Source of the DNA: an uncultured bacterium
GTDB taxonomy: Bacteria > Cyanobacteriota > Vampirovibrionia > Gastranaerophilales > Gastranaerophilaceae
DNA: 8,050 nt
Assembly: GCA_945833895.1 (NCBI GenBank)
Contig: CAMAGQ010000075.1
Span: forward strand, 1-8,050
Reading direction: 5' to 3'
The notes beneath the pieces are model-generated. The model did not search any database. It was given only the letters and a program-made list of their open reading frames with translations, and had not been told where the DNA came from. This document shows, one piece after another, positions 6,005 through 8,050 of the stretch (its first letter is position 1; every line of letters begins with the position of its first letter). A program made the position numbers and the translations under genes.

Positions 6005-7102
6005 ATGACTAAGAAAAGACAATCAAGTTCCTCAATCGTAAGTGTAATGGAAGAAGAATCACTGGATTTGCAGGACATTAGTGAAGATTCAGTTATGGAT
6101 GCTGAACATGATGATATGAACTATATGAATGTTGACATTTCGACAGACAATATAGAAGATATTGTTTCTTCTAAAATTGGCGACAAGGTTAGCAGTGAAG
6201 ATATTTACATGCTTCACAGTTCTGATGAACCCGATATTAACGACTTAGAAATGCCTAAAAATGTCGCTATTGATGACCCTGTAAGATTATATCTTCGTGA
6301 AATCGGCAGAATTAAATTGTTGTCTGCAAATGAAGAAATTGAACTTGCAAGAAAAATCCTTGAAGGCGGCACTCCGGGGGCAATCGCAAAAAGAAAATTG
6401 GTTCAAGCAAACTTGCGTTTGGTTGTAAGTATCGCTAAAAAATACGTAGGACGCGGAATGTTATTCTTAGACCTTATTCAAGAAGGTAACTTAGGACTTA
6501 TCCGTGCGGCTGAAAAATTTGACCACGAAAGAGGTTTCAAATTCTCAACTTACGCTACTTGGTGGATTAGGCAGGCAATCACAAGAGCAATTGCCGATCA
6601 GGCAAGAACAATCAGAATTCCTGTTCACATGGTTGAAACAATCAATAAATTGAAAAAAGTTACAAGAAAATTGGCTCAAGATTTGTCAAGAAAACCAACC
6701 GAAGATGAACTTGCAGCAGAAATGAACGTTTCAATTTCAAAACTTCGTGAAATCATCAAGATTGCACAAGAACCGCTATCATTAGAAACTCCAATCGGTA
6801 AAGAAGAAGATTCTCGTTTGGGTGATTTTATTGAAGATAAAGAAGCGGATGCTCCTGTAAAAATGGTTGCTTCAGAACTTTTGAAAGAAGATTTGGCGGA
6901 AGTTCTTTGTACATTATCACCGCGAGAAAGAGATGTTTTGAGATTACGTTTCGGAATGGACGACGGCCGCCAAAGAACACTTGAAGAAGTTGGTCAGTTG
7001 TTTGGTGTAACAAGAGAACGTATCAGACAGATTGAGGCAAAAGCGTTGAGAAAATTACGTCACCCGAACCGTAAAAAACGCTTGGAAGAATACGTTGAGT
7101 AA
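6005..7102 (+). CDS. rpoD: Primary (sigma-70 family) RNA polymerase sigma factor
   Basis: Directs RNA polymerase to housekeeping promoters. Of 365 residues, about 15-83 form a very acidic, low-complexity N-terminal extension in place of a recognisable region 1.1. Region 1.2 is at 90-119 (DDPVRLYLREIGRIKLLSA). Regions 2.1-2.4 span about 131-209, including DLIQEGNLGLIRAAEKFD and the promoter-melting and -10 recognition part STYATWWIRQAITRAIADQ. Region 3 includes the finger near 261-278 (ETPIGKEEDSRLGDFIED). Region 4.2 (about 324-354) is a helix-turn-helix for the -35 box, with TLEEVGQLFGVTRERIRQIE. The full set of regions marks a group 1 sigma factor, though a very close group 2 paralogue cannot be excluded from one locus. 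The length fits the short RpoD type (also called SigA), not the long proteobacterial form. The ATG follows the dnaG stop with no gap, with GGAG at 5992-5995 as ribosome site. A strong terminator follows. Confidence 0.96.
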   Translation: MTKKRQSSSSIVSVMEEESLDLQDISEDSVMDAEHDDMNYMNVDISTDNIEDIVSSKIGDKVSSEDIYMLHSSDEPDINDLEMPKNVAIDDPVRLYLREIGRIKLLSANEEIELARKILEGGTPGAIAKRKLVQANLRLVVSIAKKYVGRGMLFLDLIQEGNLGLIRAAEKFDHERGFKFSTYATWWIRQAITRAIADQARTIRIPVHMVETINKLKKVTRKLAQDLSRKPTEDELAAEMNVSISKLREIIKIAQEPLSLETPIGKEEDSRLGDFIEDKEADAPVKMVASELLKEDLAEVLCTLSPRERDVLRLRFGMDDGRQRTLEEVGQLFGVTRERIRQIEAKALRKLRHPNRKKRLEEYVE

Positions 7103-7128
7103 TATCAAAATTACAATATAACAAATAC

Positions 7129-7159
7129 CAAAAACCACAGATAAACTCTGTGGTTTTTG
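7129..7159 (+). terminator. Terminator of the dnaG-rpoD operon
   Basis: AAAAACCACAGA (7130-7141) and TCTGTGGTTTTT (7147-7158) form a perfect 12-base stem, 13 with the C7129-G7159 pair, around the loop TAAAC. The T-run is the 3' arm of the stem, and another T-rich stretch follows at about 7173-7186. The A-run on the 5' side means it could work in both directions. It starts 26 bases after the rpoD stop. Confidence 0.85.
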
Positions 7160-7223
7160 TGGATTTTCACACTTTTTTATTTTTATATTGGGCGGGGAAG
7201 AGTTCTCTATTTCCCGAACGTAC

Positions 7224-7252
7224 TTGAAAAATTTTCCAATATGCAATATACT
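7224..7252 (+). promoter_or_regulatory. Sigma-70 promoter of coaD
   Basis: TTGAAA (7224-7229, 5 of 6 to TTGACA), a 17-base spacer and TATACT (7247-7252, 5 of 6 to TATAAT). The start would be near 7259, giving a leader of about 16 bases that still contains the ribosome site AGAGGAA (7264-7270). The promoter lies between the rpoD terminator and coaD, so coaD is transcribed separately. Confidence 0.65.
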
Positions 7253-7274
7253 CAAATGGAACAAGAGGAATACT

Positions 7275-7754
7275 ATGAAAATCGCAATTTATCCGGGAAG
7301 TTTCGACCCTATTACAAACGGGCATCTTGATATTTTGAAAAATGCTTCAGAAATTTTTGATGAGGTTATTATCGCTGTTGCCCACAATATTAACAAAAAC
7401 GGCTTTTTAACCGTTGAAGAAAGGGTTAATCTTATCAAGAAAAGTATCAAAGATTTGCCGAATGTTAAAGTCGATTCGTTTAGCGGATTAACTATCGAAT
7501 ACGCGAAAAAACATAACGCAGAAGTTCTTATTCGCGGATTGCGTGCGGTTTCGGATTTTGAATATGAAATGCAGTTGTCGCAGGCAAACAGTGCCTTATG
7601 TGCAAGTATCAAAACTGTTTTTTTAACGACTAAACCCGAATACAACTTCATTTCATCAAGCACAATAAGAGAAATCCTCTCAAATAACGGCGATATTTCT
7701 AAATTTGTTCCTGATGCGGTTAACGAATATTTGACAGCAGAAAAAGGGGTCTAA
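7275..7754 (+). CDS. coaD: Phosphopantetheine adenylyltransferase (PPAT)
   Basis: Catalyses the fourth step of coenzyme A synthesis: ATP plus 4'-phosphopantetheine gives dephospho-CoA and pyrophosphate, in the cytoplasm. The 159 residues match the usual bacterial length. The nucleotidyltransferase signature PGSFDPITNGH is at 7-17, with His17 of the (H/T)xGH motif. RGLRAVSDFEYE (87-98) holds Arg87 and Arg90 of the substrate site, and the second signature ISSSTIRE is at 126-133. The frame is open back to 7188, but the family's N-terminus is MKIAIYPGSFDP and AGAGGAA lies 4 bases before the ATG at 7275. The in-frame ATG at 7188 lies upstream of the predicted promoter, so it is rejected. The downstream gene starts one base after the stop, so they probably form an operon. 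Confidence 0.97.
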   Translation: MKIAIYPGSFDPITNGHLDILKNASEIFDEVIIAVAHNINKNGFLTVEERVNLIKKSIKDLPNVKVDSFSGLTIEYAKKHNAEVLIRGLRAVSDFEYEMQLSQANSALCASIKTVFLTTKPEYNFISSSTIREILSNNGDISKFVPDAVNEYLTAEKGV

Positions 7755-7755
7755 T

Positions 7756-8050
7756 GTGAAATTTGAAATCAGAGAATTGCTAAATTCTTTCCGTCAGGAA
7801 ATTGCAAACGCTAAAACTCTGCCGTTTTGTCCTGCAATTAAAATAGTTAGCAAATATACGATGCTTCAGTATCTTGATAAAATTTATGCCTGTCTTCCCG
7901 ATGATGTTGTTAAAGCCCGCAAATATCTTGAAGATAGACAGGTTGACCTGCAATCCTTACCAAAATGCGACAATTTGAGGGAGTTGAGCATTTATGATAA
8001 TTTGAGAGAACTGGATATGTTTTTGAGTTTGTTCCCTTTTTCGATTTATC
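7756..8050 (+). CDS. Unidentified protein after coaD, 5' part only (98 residues, runs off the edge)
   Basis: An open frame from GTG 7756 continues past the right edge with no stop. AAAAGGGG at 7742-7749 is a good ribosome site, six bases before the GTG. An ATG at 7754 is followed at once by TGA, so it is not a start. The gap of one base after coaD implies cotranscription and perhaps translational coupling. The N-terminal 60 residues are mixed charged and hydrophobic; the part LQYLDKIYACLPDDVVKAR faintly recalls the short N-terminal motif of the DivIVA/Cdv3-like or ATP synthase B-like coiled-coil proteins found beside coaD in some bacteria, including Cyanobacteria. The expected coiled coil is not seen, however. 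Residues 72-89 contain a tandem nine-residue repeat, DNLRELSIY then DNLRELDMF. There is no signal peptide or clear membrane segment. No function is assigned; only the reading of this stretch as a gene is secure. Confidence 0.8.
   Translation, partial: MKFEIRELLNSFRQEIANAKTLPFCPAIKIVSKYTMLQYLDKIYACLPDDVVKARKYLEDRQVDLQSLPKCDNLRELSIYDNLRELDMFLSLFPFSIY

Noticed and set aside
5611..6078. Minus-strand open frame of 155 codons across the dnaG-rpoD junction
   Set aside because: Antisense shadow of two certain genes, with a serine/isoleucine-rich composition typical of a reverse reading.
7188..7274. 29-codon N-terminal extension of coaD
   Set aside because: The family starts at MKIAIYPGSFDP, the ribosome site is just before 7275, and the predicted promoter lies inside the extension.
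7289..7663. Minus-strand open frame of 124 codons inside coaD
   Set aside because: Antisense to a fully conserved enzyme, with no start signals or family features.
1..8050. CRISPR array, tRNA, rRNA, riboswitch, complete insertion sequence or toxin-antitoxin pair
   Set aside because: No regularly spaced direct repeats, no cloverleaf or conserved RNA motifs, and no transposase or small toxin-antitoxin gene pair were seen on either strand.

Overview
This 8 kb window is AT-rich bacterial chromosome carrying mostly housekeeping genes. I read it as a low-GC bacterium, most likely a gut relative of the Cyanobacteria (Melainabacteria/Vampirovibrionia, Gastranaerophilales type). The reasons are the dnaG-rpoD pair without rpsU in front, the style of the primary sigma factor and primase, an Asn/Tyr-rich small protein, and coaD followed by a gene with a faint DivIVA/Cdv3-like N-terminus. 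That placement is inference; a low-GC Firmicute is the main alternative.

Left edge (1-296): no intact gene. The minus strand of 1-88 encodes the C-terminal core of an S24/LexA-type repressor, including the VKRL motif that holds the catalytic lysine. Its frame is closed upstream by a stop and the serine half is missing, so it looks like the remnant of a mobile-element repressor cut by the window edge. Next to it is a locally GC-rich, hairpin-forming block (about 225-290) that looks like a dispersed intergenic repeat.

Minus strand, 297-3335: one large gene for a UvrD/Rep-type helicase fused to a PD-(D/E)XK nuclease with a four-cysteine Fe-S signature (AddB/AdnA/Cas4-like), a probable DNA-repair enzyme. 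Its near-consensus promoter lies so close to the ATG that the mRNA should be leaderless or nearly so.

Plus strand, 3545-7754: a 136-residue protein of unknown function in its own transcription unit, with a strong ribosome site and a clear terminator. It is followed by dnaG (primase) and rpoD (primary sigma factor), which abut with no gap and end at a strong terminator, and then coaD (coenzyme A synthesis) with its own promoter. A GTG-started gene begins one base after coaD and runs off the right edge. The dnaG promoter also points to a leaderless transcript.

The dnaG-rpoD pair couples replication priming to the main transcription factor, as in the classical macromolecular synthesis operon. 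I see no CRISPR array, tRNA, rRNA, complete insertion sequence or recognisable defence operon. The less ordinary items are the repressor remnant, the GC-rich repeat, the two leaderless-type promoters and the unexplained small protein.
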